DNA of 64,000 bases from Gymnothorax reevesii (Eukaryota > Chordata > Actinopteri > Anguilliformes > Muraenidae), in NCBI GenBank assembly GCA_029721435.1, contig CM056576.1:115619166-115683165 (forward strand), read 5' to 3'. Shown here in pieces: positions 1 through 11,704 of the stretch (positions are counted from its first letter, which is position 1; each line of letters opens with the position of its first letter). A program made the position numbers and the translations under genes. The notes below the pieces were generated by a model. The model did no database searches and was not told the origin of the DNA. It saw nothing but the letters and a program-made list of their open reading frames with translations.

Positions 1-284
1 CCTAAGAGCTGAAAACAGCTGAGGTGAAGGCAGAAAGAGACCTAATACATGACAGCAATGAACTAGAAGTCAAAGTAAAAGCAGAAATCACGGCTTTCTG
101 TTTTTAAATTAATTTTCTATATCGTCCCACCTTTCTTTTCCAAGTTGAGGTTGCATTTTAATTAAATAAAAATGTTAAATTAAAACATGATACTCTGTTT
201 GGTGATTAAAATAAAGATATTCTTAAATATGGTGACAATGGCTTAAATGGCACTTGTGCTAATCTTGCAGCTCCAGCAATGTCT

Positions 285-322
285 GGTTTTTGTACCATGT
301 TAATTGGTTTTCTATCACTGTG
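285..322 (-). other. 23-type RSS of V1
   Basis: Reading the minus strand, the V1 coding end is followed by heptamer CACAGTG (316-322), a 22-bp spacer and nonamer ACAAAAACC (285-293). Both match the vertebrate consensus, so V1 should be recombination-competent. Confidence 0.93.
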
Positions 323-1050
323 GGCTGCAGTGCACAGTAGTACAGTGCAGAGTCTGTCACTTCAGCTGAGGAGATCACCAGGTGCACAGAGTTGTTTAAA
401 TTTTCGTTTATGACTGTAAACCCAGCTTTCTCCTCTCTGTCTTTACTTCTGAAAATGCGGATGAGGAATTCTGGTTTCAAACTGGAGTACTGCCGATACC
501 AATGCAGACTGTCTCCAGTATTTTCACCAGTATAGTTGCACGACAGTGTAACACTGCTGCCTTCCAAAGAATGTATTGCAGTTGTTGCCGAAGTAATTCC
601 ATATTGAAGACTGTATCCTGCAGAAGACAGCATATATTTTATGAATCCTATAAACAAAGGTTGTGACTTATTTAAAGAAAGAAATTATATAATTCCGACA
701 GTTTTTCATAAAGTTTTAAGTATAATGGATGATTAAAAGTGTTGTATTCAATTATTATGCCTCTAATAATTGACAAACAAAAGCATATACATAAAAAAAA
801 CATAAACATAACATAAACAGAACATAAAAAGAAACAAGACATTTCAACTAGTGTACCAATAATACCATTATTGAATACTCCCATTGAAGAGGCAGTTGTG
901 TTGAGTGTGTGAAGCTTCAAAAATGCTATTCCTTCATTGGTGCTTGTCTGAAATGATACGTAAGAATTCTAGAAATAAAATAATAGAGATAAATATTGAT
1001 CAGCACTTACCCACAATTGTTGAAAGCAGAAGAAATAAGCAGTACAGCAT
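323..1050 (-). CDS. TCR alpha/delta V segment V1 (leader + V exon)
   Basis: Rearranging V segment encoding the variable domain of a T-cell receptor alpha or delta chain. The leader exon (1050-1011, 40 nt) starts MLYCLFLLLSTIV and ends at a gtaagt donor. The V exon (617-323, 295 nt) begins after a ctgcag acceptor in phase 1 and reads GYSLQYGITS. Hallmarks are present: the first Cys (TLSCNYT), Trp in LHWYRQ, and DSALYYCAL at the 3' end. The RSS abuts the coding end. A CCCCTCCC motif lies 85 bp upstream of the ATG (1134-1141). It is the close paralog of V8, with shared intron and flanks. No lesion is seen. TRAV is likelier than TRDV from the YYCAL ending, but teleost alpha and delta V genes intermingle. 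Confidence 0.93.
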
Positions 1051-1666
1051 GATGATAACTGTTAGAAAAAAAAAAAAGCTCTGACATTAAGCAGAAAATA
1101 AGTCATCCACTGCAACTCTCTCTTCATAGAAAACCCCTCCCATTCAATGATATTTTAGCACCACCTCTGCTTTCAGTCAGCAATACAAGAAAAGGTTGGT
1201 AATAAAAATAGGGCGCAGGCTACTGAATTATTTTCACTATATGCTTACCTTTGCATAAAAACTGAAGCCATATTTAAGTTGTGAACTATTTGGTTAATGT
1301 CAGTATTTATTCTCTCAGTTATTCAGGAAACAGAGGCGCATCAGCTATTTTAAACTTATTTTATTTGAAAAACGTATTCAAGTTCTAATTTGAAGTATAA
1401 AATAATGTCAGTCATTCTTTCATTCCTTTAAAATCTGGCCTTATGTAAATGATGGCTTTCTTTGTGATATACAGTAGTAAACACAATTCATGAGATAAAC
1501 TTTTTTCATTTTGGTACTTCGCTCTGGCATTGAGTTTTTGTAGATATAACAACGATAATGAAAGGCTGACTTCCAGCTTTAATTTGATGACGTTTTTATC
1601 CACATCAGATGAAATGTATAGAAATGACAATACCTTTTGTACATGGCCTGAAAAAATACATAAAAA

Positions 1667-1948
1667 CTAGAAAAGCACTCAGAGAGCGCAGAACCTCCGC
1701 CAGGAGGCAGCAAACCCAAAAGCACGGGGATTGGAACTCCGACCCATTGGCAAGACTTGAAATCTTGAACTTTGGTGTATATCTCAGCAGTACTTTGGCG
1801 AAGACATGCCAAAATTTAATCACCTCTTCCTTGACTTAAAATCCACCAACCCTGAAAATTTCATCAAAATCCGGCCATAAGTTTTTGAGTTATGTTGTAC
1901 ACAAACCAAACAAACGGCACCAAAAACATATACCTCCTTGGCGGAGGT
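1667..1948 (-). mobile_element. Helitron-like (HINE-type) non-autonomous element
   Basis: On the minus strand the element opens with the hairpin ACCTCCGCCAAGGAGGT (1948-1932). It ends with GGCGGAGGT, then the imperfect hairpin GCGCTCTCTGAGTGC, a short T run and CTAG (1670-1667). Subterminal inverted repeats plus a 3' hairpin and CTAG are the pattern of Helitron2/Helentron-derived elements. The paralogous V8 flank (about 50735) lacks it. The superfamily name is an inference; the insertion itself is visible. Confidence 0.7.
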
Positions 1949-2194
1949 TAATAACCAATGAATCTTTGAGATGTGTCAACAAAAATAAATTCTGATGACG
2001 AATTGCAAAAATTTACAAAAACTTAAAATTGTTGGTCAAGCACTGATTGAAATGACGACACCACAGGTACGCAGTAAGTTTCAGTATTAGGATAATGCAA
2101 ATGTTTGCTAATGAACAAGATAATGGTGATACCAATTGGTATGCAAGTTAAAAATCTATTACATCCATTTTTTGTGTAAACTAGTTCAGGGCTC

Positions 2195-2360
2195 TAGTCC
2201 CTCTAGTCCCTGGACTTTTGGTACCTAAATTTTTTGTCCCTGGACTTTTTGTCACTGGATTTTTCATCCACTAGGAATTTTCATACTCAGACTCTCTGAC
2301 CCCAGACTTTTTGTCCCCATGAAATTTTCATCCCCAGACTCTTCATCCTTGGATGGTTGA
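2195..2360. repeat. Degenerate minisatellite of about 20-bp units
   Basis: Repeated variants of CCCTGGACTTTTTGTCC (also CCCCAGACTTTTTGTCC) recur roughly every 20-40 bp. No coding potential is seen. Confidence 0.6.
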
Positions 2361-2639
2361 TCCCCAGTAAAGCTTTGCCCTCTTCCTGTATTATAACACT
2401 ATCCCGAGCCCTAACCTTAACCCTTATAAGATTCCTCGGGGACGAAGAGTACTGTAACACTAGTGCACACTCCTTTTTGTTCTGTGTGAATTTCACATGT
2501 AGTTTTGCTCTTGTATAATTGATGTGTCGTCTTGTTTCCTGGTCAATTCCCTTATACATTCCACATGATTTTTCTTGTTTCTGTTGTTACGTCTGTGTAT
2601 TCAGGTTACTCTGTTTTCAGAGTTCCTTGCTAAATTATC

Positions 2640-2960
2640 TTTGTGCCACCTGGTACTTACCATTGCTCTCTCCCTTTTAATGGTTTAATGGAGAATATAC
2701 TCACCATCTTTGCCAGGTCATTTAGCAGCTCCTGGAGAATCAACTTTTTAAAATTTCATCAGTCCAGAGTTCAGTTTCTGGGTTTGGTCATTTTCAGAGG
2801 GAGTATGGAGGTAGATTCCTGAAAGGATCGGTAATTTTGCAGGAATATGTTGCCTCAGACCAGTTTAAACACATTGTTTAGCATCAATAATCATGGAATG
2901 AGCATTCAAACATGCATTCTGGCTATGTAACACCGTGATTATAAAACATTGATGTTTTCA
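2640..2960 (+). pseudogene. Ty3/gypsy reverse-transcriptase 3' fragment
   Basis: This stretch matches 54445-54750 over about 300 bp, including a shared 'gtcatttagcagctcctgg'-type segment. In the longer copy that segment encodes the RT end (HVFQVIQQLLENQFF followed by a KCEF-like and LGF motif). It is a short decayed piece of the same retrotransposon family with no open frame. The V1/V8 blocks both adjoin gypsy debris, so this may be an ancestral insertion. Confidence 0.55.
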
Positions 2961-3570
2961 GTGTTTTTGTTTATTACCCATGTTTTTACCCCAATATACT
3001 AGAACAAATTAACATATATTTTTTGTAATTATTACCTATAAAAGTATTTTTCGATACATTTTCACCAAAAAAAAAAAAAATAGGGAATTAAGATATTAGG
3101 ACCCCTTTTTGACAAAAGTGGTGGTGTATATTCATCACTGCACACTACTGCATGTTCAGTATTTGTCATTGCTAATGTAAGCCTACTTGACAATGAAGGT
3201 TCTGCATAATAGGAGACTAACCATCACCTTTATGTGTATGCATGTAGCCTATTCATTTATGTTTTAGTCTAATTTTAGAAGAAAATTAAAGCATATAAAA
3301 AAAATTCTGCATGCTGTCCACACACATTGATAGCACATTGTGGCCACCTCTTGATATCTTATTGGCACCCCTAAGCCACCAAAATTCTTAAAACCCCCAC
3401 TACCTGACATGGACTGACAGTATTTGCCATTTTTGCCACCATATTTGTGCCCCTCCAGCATCAATAAACTGGTAGATAACTTTTCAAGAGCGAAACCTCA
3501 AGACAGTTTCCTGTATCAATAGTGGGGACAAAAGTGTTTCAGTTCTATATCAAAGAATTTAACTCATTAA

Positions 3571-4028
3571 TGTCATGGTTTAGGAGGGCATTTTTTGGAC
3601 CTGTCTTTATTCTATCGTCCTGGACGATATCTGCTTTCTTTTCCATCAAATTCCTGGCCCAGCTGGCTGATTGAGCTGGGGCAGAGTTTTCTGGACTCTA
3701 TACATATGGCCAGGGGTTTGCCACGCCTATCGCTAGAGTGTCTGTTTGTTTCTTGCCCTTTGGCCAGAGAAAATCTCTAGTCAGATTTAGCAGTGATTTG
3801 TTATATTCCATTTATTGTTAGGAATCACTTCTTTTAGAAATTTTCTCCCCTCTCTCTTGTTGTTTATTCTCTCGCACTGCTTCTGTGTTGCAGACTTTTA
3901 TTTGTTCTTGGAAGCGCGAGCTTTTCCCAGAGGTGTGTAGCTGTTTTGTGTTTGTCTCTTATCTGGGCTGCTCTCAGTTCTTTCTCTCACTGGTTGCGGC
4001 ACCTGGCATCCTATCACCGGCCATTACA
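3571..4028. mobile_element. Solo LTR (458 bp, TSD ATTAA)
   Basis: The sequence begins TGTCATGG and ends CCATTACA, so it has TG...CA termini. It is flanked by the perfect 5-bp duplication ATTAA (3566-3570 and 4029-4033). The interior is T-rich and non-coding. This is what recombination between the two LTRs of a retrotransposon leaves behind. Family not identified. Confidence 0.8.
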
Positions 4029-4033
4029 ATTAA

Positions 4034-4680
4034 GGGAAGGAGTGAGAAGAATTAATGAGGAAGAGATGAAATCTATGGATTTCAGTCATGACTCAAGAGG
4101 ATGCTGAGGTAGAGCAGATTCTAGTCAGAAAGTGTACGTCTTCATGGTCAGCAAGTTGTTTCAGGGAGGCCTGCTGCTGTCTGGCATAAGCACAATGTTG
4201 ATATTATTATAATATTGCATACTGAGTACTTATTTGAGAATTATCTATGAAAAATATCTTTCCAGGCACTGAAGCCCCAAATCTTGATACCACTTGGTTG
4301 TATGCTTCCAAACATTGTAGTTCATAAAGAAATATGTCTTTTGCTGACCAACATGTATGTGAGACCAAGTAGTCAAACAAAATGGAAGACTCTTTTGGCA
4401 TCAAACATTAAAGATATATATACTCACTTGGGGTATTTATTGGCTCAATACCAAGTAAGGAAATCTTCAGAAGTTATCAGATCTTTACAGGAGTCCATCA
4501 ATTACATCTTTATCCCTCTCTGTGTATATATGAATCATAAATTCATAGAGCAGAGAACACAACTATTCTAAAAAATGGTCAGCTCTTATCATAGATTTCA
4601 TAGTCTGAAGCGCATAAACATGGCAGATATCAACACTTGGTCAGGCTTATGATGTCAGGAAAAAACCAAGAATATCATAT
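4034..4680. other. Intergenic, nothing recognised
   Basis: AT-rich sequence between the solo LTR and the dead V at 4.7 kb. Short open frames (for example 4284-4571) show no family resemblance. No repeats with clear ends are seen. Confidence 0.5.
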
Positions 4681-4685
4681 ATCAG

Positions 4686-5121
4686 AATTAGACAGCACAG
4701 CTGCAGTTATCTTCAAATTAAAGGTCTTCCAGCAATTTCATGATCTACTGCGAGTCCATGGCTGTGAGTCCTGCCTAATAAGCATTCACATTGATATCAT
4801 AAAAAAACAGAGTATGAGTGACACTTGCTCTCCAGCTGCATGGACCAGAAGAGACCAGGAGCACATGAAATGGTTTCATTCCTACACTGCAATAATGCCC
4901 CCTCGTGATTTGGAGTCACAGAGAGTGACCTAAAAATAATAACACAAAACAGAAGGAACCCACAGATAGCCATATAGAAACTGGGTTGAACTCTTGTTAC
5001 TGTATTCATATTACAGACAATAAAAAAAATAATAGTAATAATCTGCAAAATCTGAATGGTGGATTAAATATGTAGGCCTACTGGCATTACAAATAAGAAT
5101 TACACAGAATAAGGGAAGCAC
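4686..5121 (-). pseudogene. Divergent-class V pseudogene (copy A)
   Basis: Member of the second V class, also at 21.6, 30.7 and 61.8 kb. The V exon begins near 4933 after a tttttag acceptor and reads SLSVTPNHEGALLQCRNET, with a framework Cys (LLQC) and Trp (LFW). It then loses frame, and the 3' end stops near 4686 without YYC or an RSS. The 40-nt leader (5121-5082) aligns codon for codon with the leader at 31195-31156, but its ATG has become GTG. It cannot function as a V gene. Confidence 0.7.
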
Positions 5122-5639
5122 CTTTGTTACTACTCAGAGTCCCTGTATTCGTCCTCTCACTCAGTGAGGTATAACACCACAGTGCTGGAGGTTTGGTTTC
5201 ATACCTCCAGTGTCACCTACCAACTGGAGCACCACAACTATTACTTGAAACAGTATAAAATGTAAGCTATTCGTAAAAGAAAATGATAACGCAACTTGCG
5301 TGAAGAGAGAAAACTACATTGTGGAGCAATATCGAAATGTTTTGGAAACCGGAGGCACTACATGTTACTGGGACCCAGTAAAATAAAATTCTTTTTTTCA
5401 GCAAGCTCTGTACCTTAATGCTTAGCTGATAATGAAATTAAGTGATCAGCAAGGCTAATGAAAACAAATCAGAAGTATTTTAAGACGCATTATTAGTTAT
5501 ATTATATATTATTATTATAGTGCCACACACCAATCATTTCAGTACTATGTGTTAATATCACTGAGGTTGAGGAGGATACCTATAAGGTTCACCCTGGGTT
5601 CCCGTCTGCATCAGCATTAGCATCACACTTTTTTTTAGC

Positions 5640-5930
5640 AGACGAGATTTCAGCAACCCTTTGGCACAGTGGCTTCATACTTTTAGCATATGTTTATACT
5701 AATGTCTAGCTGTCCATCAACCATGTTAGTATCACCTGGGTCAAAGGTCAAGGTCAATGGACAAAAAAAAAATGTTTTATTTTGAGAGATCTCAGCAACT
5801 GCTTGGTACAAGGGCTTCATACTTTAGGCATGCGTCTATATCAATGTACAGTTGTGCATTCAAAATTTTGGGTTCATCTAGTTCAAAGGTCGCAGAATAA
5901 ATGCACCCACTTTTTTTTTTTTGCCCAGAA
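5640..5930. repeat. Tandem repeat, two units of about 141 bp
   Basis: Two similar units start with gagatttcagcaa (about 5645) and gagatctcagcaa (about 5786). The first contains two abutting AGGTCA half-sites (5745-5756). The unit resembles the AGGTCA-rich repeats at 18.9 and 58.6-59.1 kb. Non-coding. Confidence 0.55.
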
Positions 5931-6175
5931 AAAAAGGGTTTCCTCCAGTTGGTTATTTGGGTAACTTAGAGATGTTTGGTAATGATAAAGGTTTGATACA
6001 ATCTTAAATCCAATTGGATTAAATCATCCTTTAGGATATTTTGAAATACAGATATTAGTCATGGAGATGGGAGCCTTCACAAGCAATGAAAAATATTTGC
6101 TTTGTTTAATCCTCACAGAGAAACATTCTGCAAGGAAAGCGGATTCACCAAGATCATATTTTAGAGTCAGTAAAA

Positions 6176-7331
6176 TACAACCCCAATTCTGAAATAGTTG
6201 GGACGAAGTGTAAATTGTGGATAAAATCAAAATGCAATGACTTTCAGATCACATGAGCCAATATGTTACTTACAATAGAACAGAGATAGCATTTCAAATG
6301 TTGAAACTGAGACATTTTACATTTTTGTCCATAAAATGAGCTTATTTCAAATTTTCTGGCTGCAACAGGTCTCAAAAAAGTTGGGACACAGGCAAAAAAA
6401 TGGATGAAAAAGCAATTAGTATAAAAGAGAAACAGCTGAAAGAACATTTAGCAAGTAATAAAGTTAACAGGCTCCAGTCAAGGAGTTCTAACGTGCATAG
6501 ACAATGACAGAAAGGACAGCGTGATCAGATGTGGAGTTTCCACTGAAATGCAGCAAAGGAGATTAGGGAGAGACAAGGGGCAGAGACTAGAGCAGGGCGG
6601 GTGCTGAGAGCTTGTTAATCAATTAGTAAGTGAAACTATTCAATCCCTTAGTGCTGGTTAGTAAGTTAGTATTACATACAATGTTAGTGAGTGTTTGTAA
6701 CTTCTAGCGAAAACAACAAACTGTGAGTATGGGTAGTAAAATAGAAAAGTTAGGTGTAGTAAGCAATCGAGATTGGAAGGAAGACTGAAATCCAGAAACC
6801 AATAAATCAACGAAGAGTGACACGCAGGACTGGGGCTGTGAGCAATGACAAGACGAGACCAGACAGGGGTGCAATGCATAGTGGAAAGCAAAACATGGAT
6901 CGGAATAAAGCTATGGTAAATTGCAAAATAATGAGAAGTAAAATTAAGACAATACATAATCGAAACTAAGCTACCAATACGCAATACACATATCAAAGAA
7001 TAGTCAAACATAGCAAAAATCCAAAACCAAATAAGACATATAATGAAAAGCCGAGCATGAACATGGCAAGGCAGATCAGAATCATAACAAGGGGATGCTA
7101 CACCATGGTAAACAGGCCTCTGTTCCAACTTTTTAGACCTGTAGCGACCATCAAATTTGAAATGAGCTCATTTTGTGGATAAAATTGTAAAATTTCTCAG
7201 TTTCAACATTTGCTATGTTATCTTTCTTCTATTGTGAATAAAACACTGGCTGGTGTGATTTGAGATTCATTGGGTTTTGATTTTACTCACAATTGACACT
7301 TTGTCCCAGCTATTTCAGCATTGGGGTTGTA
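6176..7331. mobile_element. Tc1/mariner-type element with about 215-bp terminal inverted repeats
   Basis: The left end TACAACCCCAATTCTGAAAT (6176 on) matches the reverse complement of the right end (finishing GGGGTTGTA at 7331), and similarity continues for about 215 bp on each side. The ends and the inner 'ctcaaaaaagttggga' segment are those of a common fish Tc1-like family; a related copy with transposase remains is at 34467. The middle was replaced by another insertion, so no transposase is left here. Confidence 0.72.
6581..7089 (-). mobile_element. LTR-like insertion nested in the Tc1-type element
   Basis: On the minus strand it starts TGTTATGATTCTGATCTG, resembling the start of the repeat at 26224. 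AGGGG occurs on both sides (6576-6580 and 7090-7094), a possible 5-bp target duplication. The far end lacks the canonical CA, so the boundaries are uncertain. The long open frame inside (6658-7128) has no recognisable domains. Confidence 0.45.
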
Positions 7332-7780
7332 CATTATTCCAAAAAATTAAACATAAAAATGAATAAATAAAAAAACAGAATCACATCAGAATGAAGTCTT
7401 TAAAATGCTGAGAGGTTCCAATTATTTTGAATAACAATTCATGTCTATAATCAAAATAGAACATTACTGGTACAATTTTTCAATGTGGACTGCTAATTTC
7501 ACTCAGGCTGGAATGGGAAAAGATTCCAGTTCCAAAATATTGGGTGCAATAAATTGAAAGTGCTTCTTATCTTGAAACAATGCAGTAAGACCAGGTACAT
7601 TATCTATGCCTGTTGGCTAAAACAGGATAGTTACCATTAACCCTGACATGAATCTTTTTTTATTTATTAGTTTATTTGTCAGGGACAATGCAAAAAAAAA
7701 ACATTGTAACAGGTTAAAATAACATATCGCACATACATTGCATGCAGGATTTCCAGCCAAGGCTAATCGTGCCCATTACA
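7332..7780. other. Intergenic, no gene recognised
   Basis: AT-rich spacer. The part from about 7660 ('tttatttgtcagggacaatgc') looks like the tail of an old interspersed repeat. No open frame of note. Confidence 0.4.
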
Positions 7781-7792
7781 ATTACTATTTAT

Positions 7793-8113
7793 TCATTCAT
7801 TCATTTTCTATACTCGTTATTTCTTACTAGCCTATCCCAGCTGGCTACGGGCAAAGGCAGGGACCCACCCTGAACAGCTTGCCAATCCATCGCAGGGCGC
7901 ACACACCATTCACTCTCACACTCATACCTTTGGGCAATTTAGTGTCTCCAATTAACCTGATATTCATGCCTTTGGACTGTGGGAGGAAACGGGACTACCC
8001 GGAGAAAACCCACGCGAACACGGAGAGAACATGCAGATAGGCCCCAGGCCGGATTCGAACCCACAACCTAGCTGTGAGACAGCAATGCTAGCCACTGTGC
8101 CACCATGCCACCC
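7793..8113 (-). mobile_element. tRNA-derived SINE (V-SINE-like) with 12-bp TSD
   Basis: Read on the minus strand, it opens with a tRNA-like head: an A box near 'gtggctagcattg' and a B box 'gggttcgaatcc'. The conserved SINE body 'tcctcccacagtccaaag' follows, and it ends in ATGAATGAATGAATAA-type repeats. Perfect duplications ATTACTATTTAT flank it (7781-7792 and 8114-8125). It is a short interspersed element mobilised by a LINE. Confidence 0.88.
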
Positions 8114-8125
8114 ATTACTATTTAT

Positions 8126-9490
8126 CATTATTATTATTATTAATGTAACTTAAGCAAACAAAAATGAGTATTTTTCATTTCCCATCATTTTTCAGGTTTA
8201 AGAAAAAGCCAATTTCTTGTCCCATGGCTTTGCATACTATTTGCAAATTATATATAGCTAATATTCACATTAGATGTATATATTTGAGTAATATAAGATG
8301 GTCTTTGAATAGTAATACCAATTGAGCATTGGCATTGGGTCAAATTCATTTTTACAATCATACGAAGTTGGAGGCACATGAAAATTGCATGTCCCCAGGC
8401 TGATATGTGGAGGTTTAATGTCAGATTTTAAGTTTTAAAATATATTTTCCCCACATTTCGAATCCGATAATATAACCAATATATTTATGAAATGGATAGC
8501 ATAATTTAATAAAATTCCAACTGTAATGTGAATATAGGCCACTAGATGACAGTATTTACCTTTTTTTTGTTAAGCTCAGACTGGAGTCATGTTTAGACAT
8601 GTCCTGGACATGTCTGGGGCAAGTCTCAGAAAATTAAAAAAAAGAGGTCTAAATGTGGGTGGGGTCTGCAAAAGAGTATATAAGGAAAAGAATTGACACA
8701 GTAAAGTAGTAGGAGAAATTGCAAGAAGATGACCAGACCTGCCATTCTGTTCAAGACCTGTGACGTTTCTTTTGTGGATTTCTTTGCCTGTGTTTGAGCA
8801 TTTTCTTCATCCAGGACATTACCAAGCCACCCCACCAAAAAGGGACTGTAATTATTCCTGTTTTTTCTTATTTATCAATCTTGGTCTTTAGTTGTAGGTT
8901 GTTATTAGTCTTTGTCTTTGTTAAAAATTAAATGTGTTTTAGTTGTTCAAACTGTGTTTGTCATCCCTTGCTGTTGCTGTTGTGTTATAAATGTAATAAC
9001 AAATTGGGGCCATAACACAACACATTGTTAGAAATAATTGCATGGAAATGGCTGTCCCCGGGTGTCATGTCACTGGTGTTATCACTTCACAATAGCCCCT
9101 ATTCTGAAAAAAATAAAAACATTTATGACATCATTTCCAACTGAGCAAACAACATGCATCGAGGCCATCATGGATTGAACATGATAAGTCTGCTACCTCT
9201 TCTCATGTTTTGTAAAATTAACCCTTAATCTCACAATTATATGTGTTGATATTTTTGAAGGTGTCACTGGTGTTACCCATTTTATGAGAAGGGAAATGCA
9301 AAGAAATGTAATACAATTAGATTTTATTATGCATTTTAATGAGGCCAACATGAATTGCAAAATTTGGCTTGAATTACTATTACTGCCATTTTGTAAAATG
9401 GCTTTGAGATGAAAATTGTCACTGGTGTTTCCATCATTTATGTTGCTATGATTATCTTTGTTTGTTATCTTTGAAAAGGCATCATACATA
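8126..9490. other. Intergenic, no gene recognised
   Basis: AT-rich. Variants of gtcactggtgtta recur around 9070, 9265 and 9420, suggesting an old low-order repeat. No protein family recognised on either strand. Confidence 0.4.
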
Positions 9491-9950
9491 TATACTGAGT
9501 GAAAAAAGAAACTTCACACTCATAAATTTGTAAATATTTTCTTGAAACTTTTTATAAAAGAGTTTTTATTATCACTGGGGTGAATGTGTTGTCAAAGACA
9601 TCATGACACACATCAACTCCGACGTGCACAGGTACGTAGCGTACCTTTAGCTAAAACCATGTTTTCTCATGTTCCTAGTCACGTGACCAAATGAGAGATG
9701 TGCAACTGAGCTCACGTTAGCAAGTTAGAGTGACAATCCGGAAAAACAAGTTTTTACAGTTAATTATTAGTTGATTTTCAATGCCATGGCTGTCAAACAT
9801 TCAGCATGAACGTGACATTGGCATGCTGAATACGGAAACGTCCATCACTGACATTGCAAGGGTTATGGGATGCAGTCGACGAACTATCCATGATCTTCAG
9901 ACACGTCTCCAACAAACTGGCATCACAGCGGACCGACCTTGTTCTGTTAG

Positions 9951-10747
9951 TGTTGTGTTCCGGGGTTCTGGCCTTTGGCCAGAACAGTATTGTTCATGGT
10001 TTTAGCAGTTTCATGTTCCAAGATTCCAGAGTTCATAGTTCATGTTCATGTCATAGTTTTAACAGTTTCTTGTATCAGGTTTTTGCATTTCATGTTTCAC
10101 ATTTATAGTCCATGTTTTTACTTTTCCATGTTTTTGTTTTTGCCAGGTCTGCCATGCCACTCCACCGCTTGTCTGCGTTCCGCCCCGTGCCTTCGTTGTT
10201 GCACATTTCTGAGCTATGGTTGGCTTTGGTATTTCCCCTTCCTTCCATGCTGTGCTGGATTCGGGCCTCTCTAAGCTTAATTGGCAATTAACTGTTTTTA
10301 AAGTACTAACATTTACTAACACTCACTGGGTGGTGTAATTCATTAGATAGGCACATTACTAATATTACTAATTTAGACAGGGAGTTTATTGTCATGATTC
10401 CTGCTTTGCTATTTCAAGATCTTGCTGTGCTTTTCTGTTCTTAACATTCATGCTTGCTTCCAAACTGCATACTTAATTGGTACTTAAGCTGAGCACGCTC
10501 ATTCTCTTAATGAGTAGGTCATGTCATCCAATCTCTGTCCATGTCTTGATCTTGCCATGCCTCTTGTTTCTCTTTCTCCAGGTGTTGCCCTTCATGTGTC
10601 ATGATTACCAAGCCTTTATCTGGTTGCGGTGGAAGTTGGCTGGCAGACAGTGTCTCGCGTCTCGTTGCATGTTCAAGTTTGCCAAGTTCTTGTTGTCAAG
10701 TTCCCTTGCATTTCTAGTTTCAAGTCTTGTCCTAGCCTCTTGTCTTG

Positions 10748-10783
<36 letters not shown>

Positions 10784-11001
10784 GGTTATTTATTTTTCTT
10801 GAGCATCTTGCCTGGAGTTTCCAGTGCCTTTTTGTTTTTTGCCTTTTTGCATTCTTTGTTTATAGCTCTGTGTAGCTTACCTTAGTTTTTTGCAACCCTT
10901 TGGGCCAAGTTTTTTGTTGGCCCTCGTGCCTGTTTTGTTTTGGTTTATAATAAAATCCTCATTCCCTTTTCCCGCATCTGGTGTCAACTGATTTCATATC
11001 A
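9951..11001 (+). mobile_element. Solo LTR (1051 bp, TSD GTTAG) nested in the Tc1-like element
   Basis: It starts TGTTGTGTTCC and ends TTTCATATCA. The perfect 5-bp duplication GTTAG stands on both sides (9946-9950 and 11002-11006), and removing it rejoins the transposase reading. AATAAA near 10950 suggests plus orientation. An (AT)n run lies inside. Open frames within it are not recognisable genes. Confidence 0.82.
10750..10779. repeat. (AT)n microsatellite
   Basis: About 15 uninterrupted AT dinucleotides inside the solo LTR. Confidence 0.95.
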
Positions 11002-11666
11002 GTTAGCCCATGTGTGACGTTAAAAGCAGAAGATTTTTCTTACGTCATTTTCATAATCGATTTGTCACTGCAACGTCCACGAGGAATGAATTGTTTAGAG
11101 GTCGTGTAACTGCTGAAACCATACGTAATTGCCTGCGCACTGCTCTTATTCAAGTTGTAACTAACCATTTTCACTGTTGGGCATTTCCGTAGCATTTCCG
11201 GTGGAACTGGTTACGTTATGGACATTATTTTAATGATACACCATCTTTAATGAATACAGAATTGAATAAAATCATTATTTAAAACCTCATTTCTTGCATT
11301 TTCAACTTATCAACCTCCAAACGAGTGTGAAGTTTTTATTTTGGCAGAGTATATTTTTTTATTTATCTTTGTGTACAGAATATGTTAAGCAATATTATTT
11401 CTTAAAACTATTGAAAACTTGTGATTGATGTTACCTCATAAATTCACAAAAAATACAGCAGAACTTGCAGAGGCAAGTTTTAAGTGAGTGTAGAAAAATA
11501 ATGGTAATGGATTAAGCTCTAATTTTTGTGGATTCATAAAGCAAAACGGTTAACTAAAAGAGTTACTGAAGTTTAAATGTATGAAAATAAATGTTTTTTT
11601 TTTTTTTGTTTTTATTTTGACATAATGCTATCCCAAAAGTGGCCGTTTCTGTAGAATGACCCTAGA

Positions 11667-11704
11667 ATGACCCATATACAGTAAATGGGTTTCCTGTCAC
11701 TGTG
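11667..11704 (-). other. Damaged RSS of V2
   Basis: Heptamer CACAGTG is intact (11698-11704), but the position 22 bp away that holds the nonamer in every other V reads ATGGGTCAT, not ACAAAAACC. A small tandem duplication (tagaatgaccc twice, 11650-11673) overlies the spot. Confidence 0.75.

Larger units (their letters stand above)
9781..11192 (+). pseudogene. Tc1-like transposase N-terminal half, interrupted
   Basis: The 5' piece (9781-9950) encodes a helix-turn-helix DNA-binding region (ISNIQHERDIGML-like start, then TDIARVMGCSRRTIHDL) ending in a GRPR-like DRPC stretch. The gene resumes after the LTR insertion (about 11007-11190) with FLRHFHNRFVTATSTR and GRVTAETIRNCLR, the second HTH of Tc1-type transposases. 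A frameshift lies between the two parts and no DDE catalytic domain remains. Non-functional. Confidence 0.78.
9491..11353 (+). mobile_element. Tc1-like DNA transposon, split by an LTR
   Basis: Inverted ends: TATACTGAGTG..AAACTTCACACTC at about 9491-9521 and its counterpart ending near 11353 (GAGTGTGAAG..GCAGAGTATA). TA flanks fit Tc1/mariner target choice. Without the nested LTR the element is only about 0.8 kb, so it is an internally deleted copy that keeps the N-terminal part of its transposase gene. Confidence 0.75.

Noticed and set aside
6658..7128. 156-codon minus-strand open frame
   Set aside because: Sits in a T-rich LTR-like repeat; hydrophobic low-complexity reading with no family signal.
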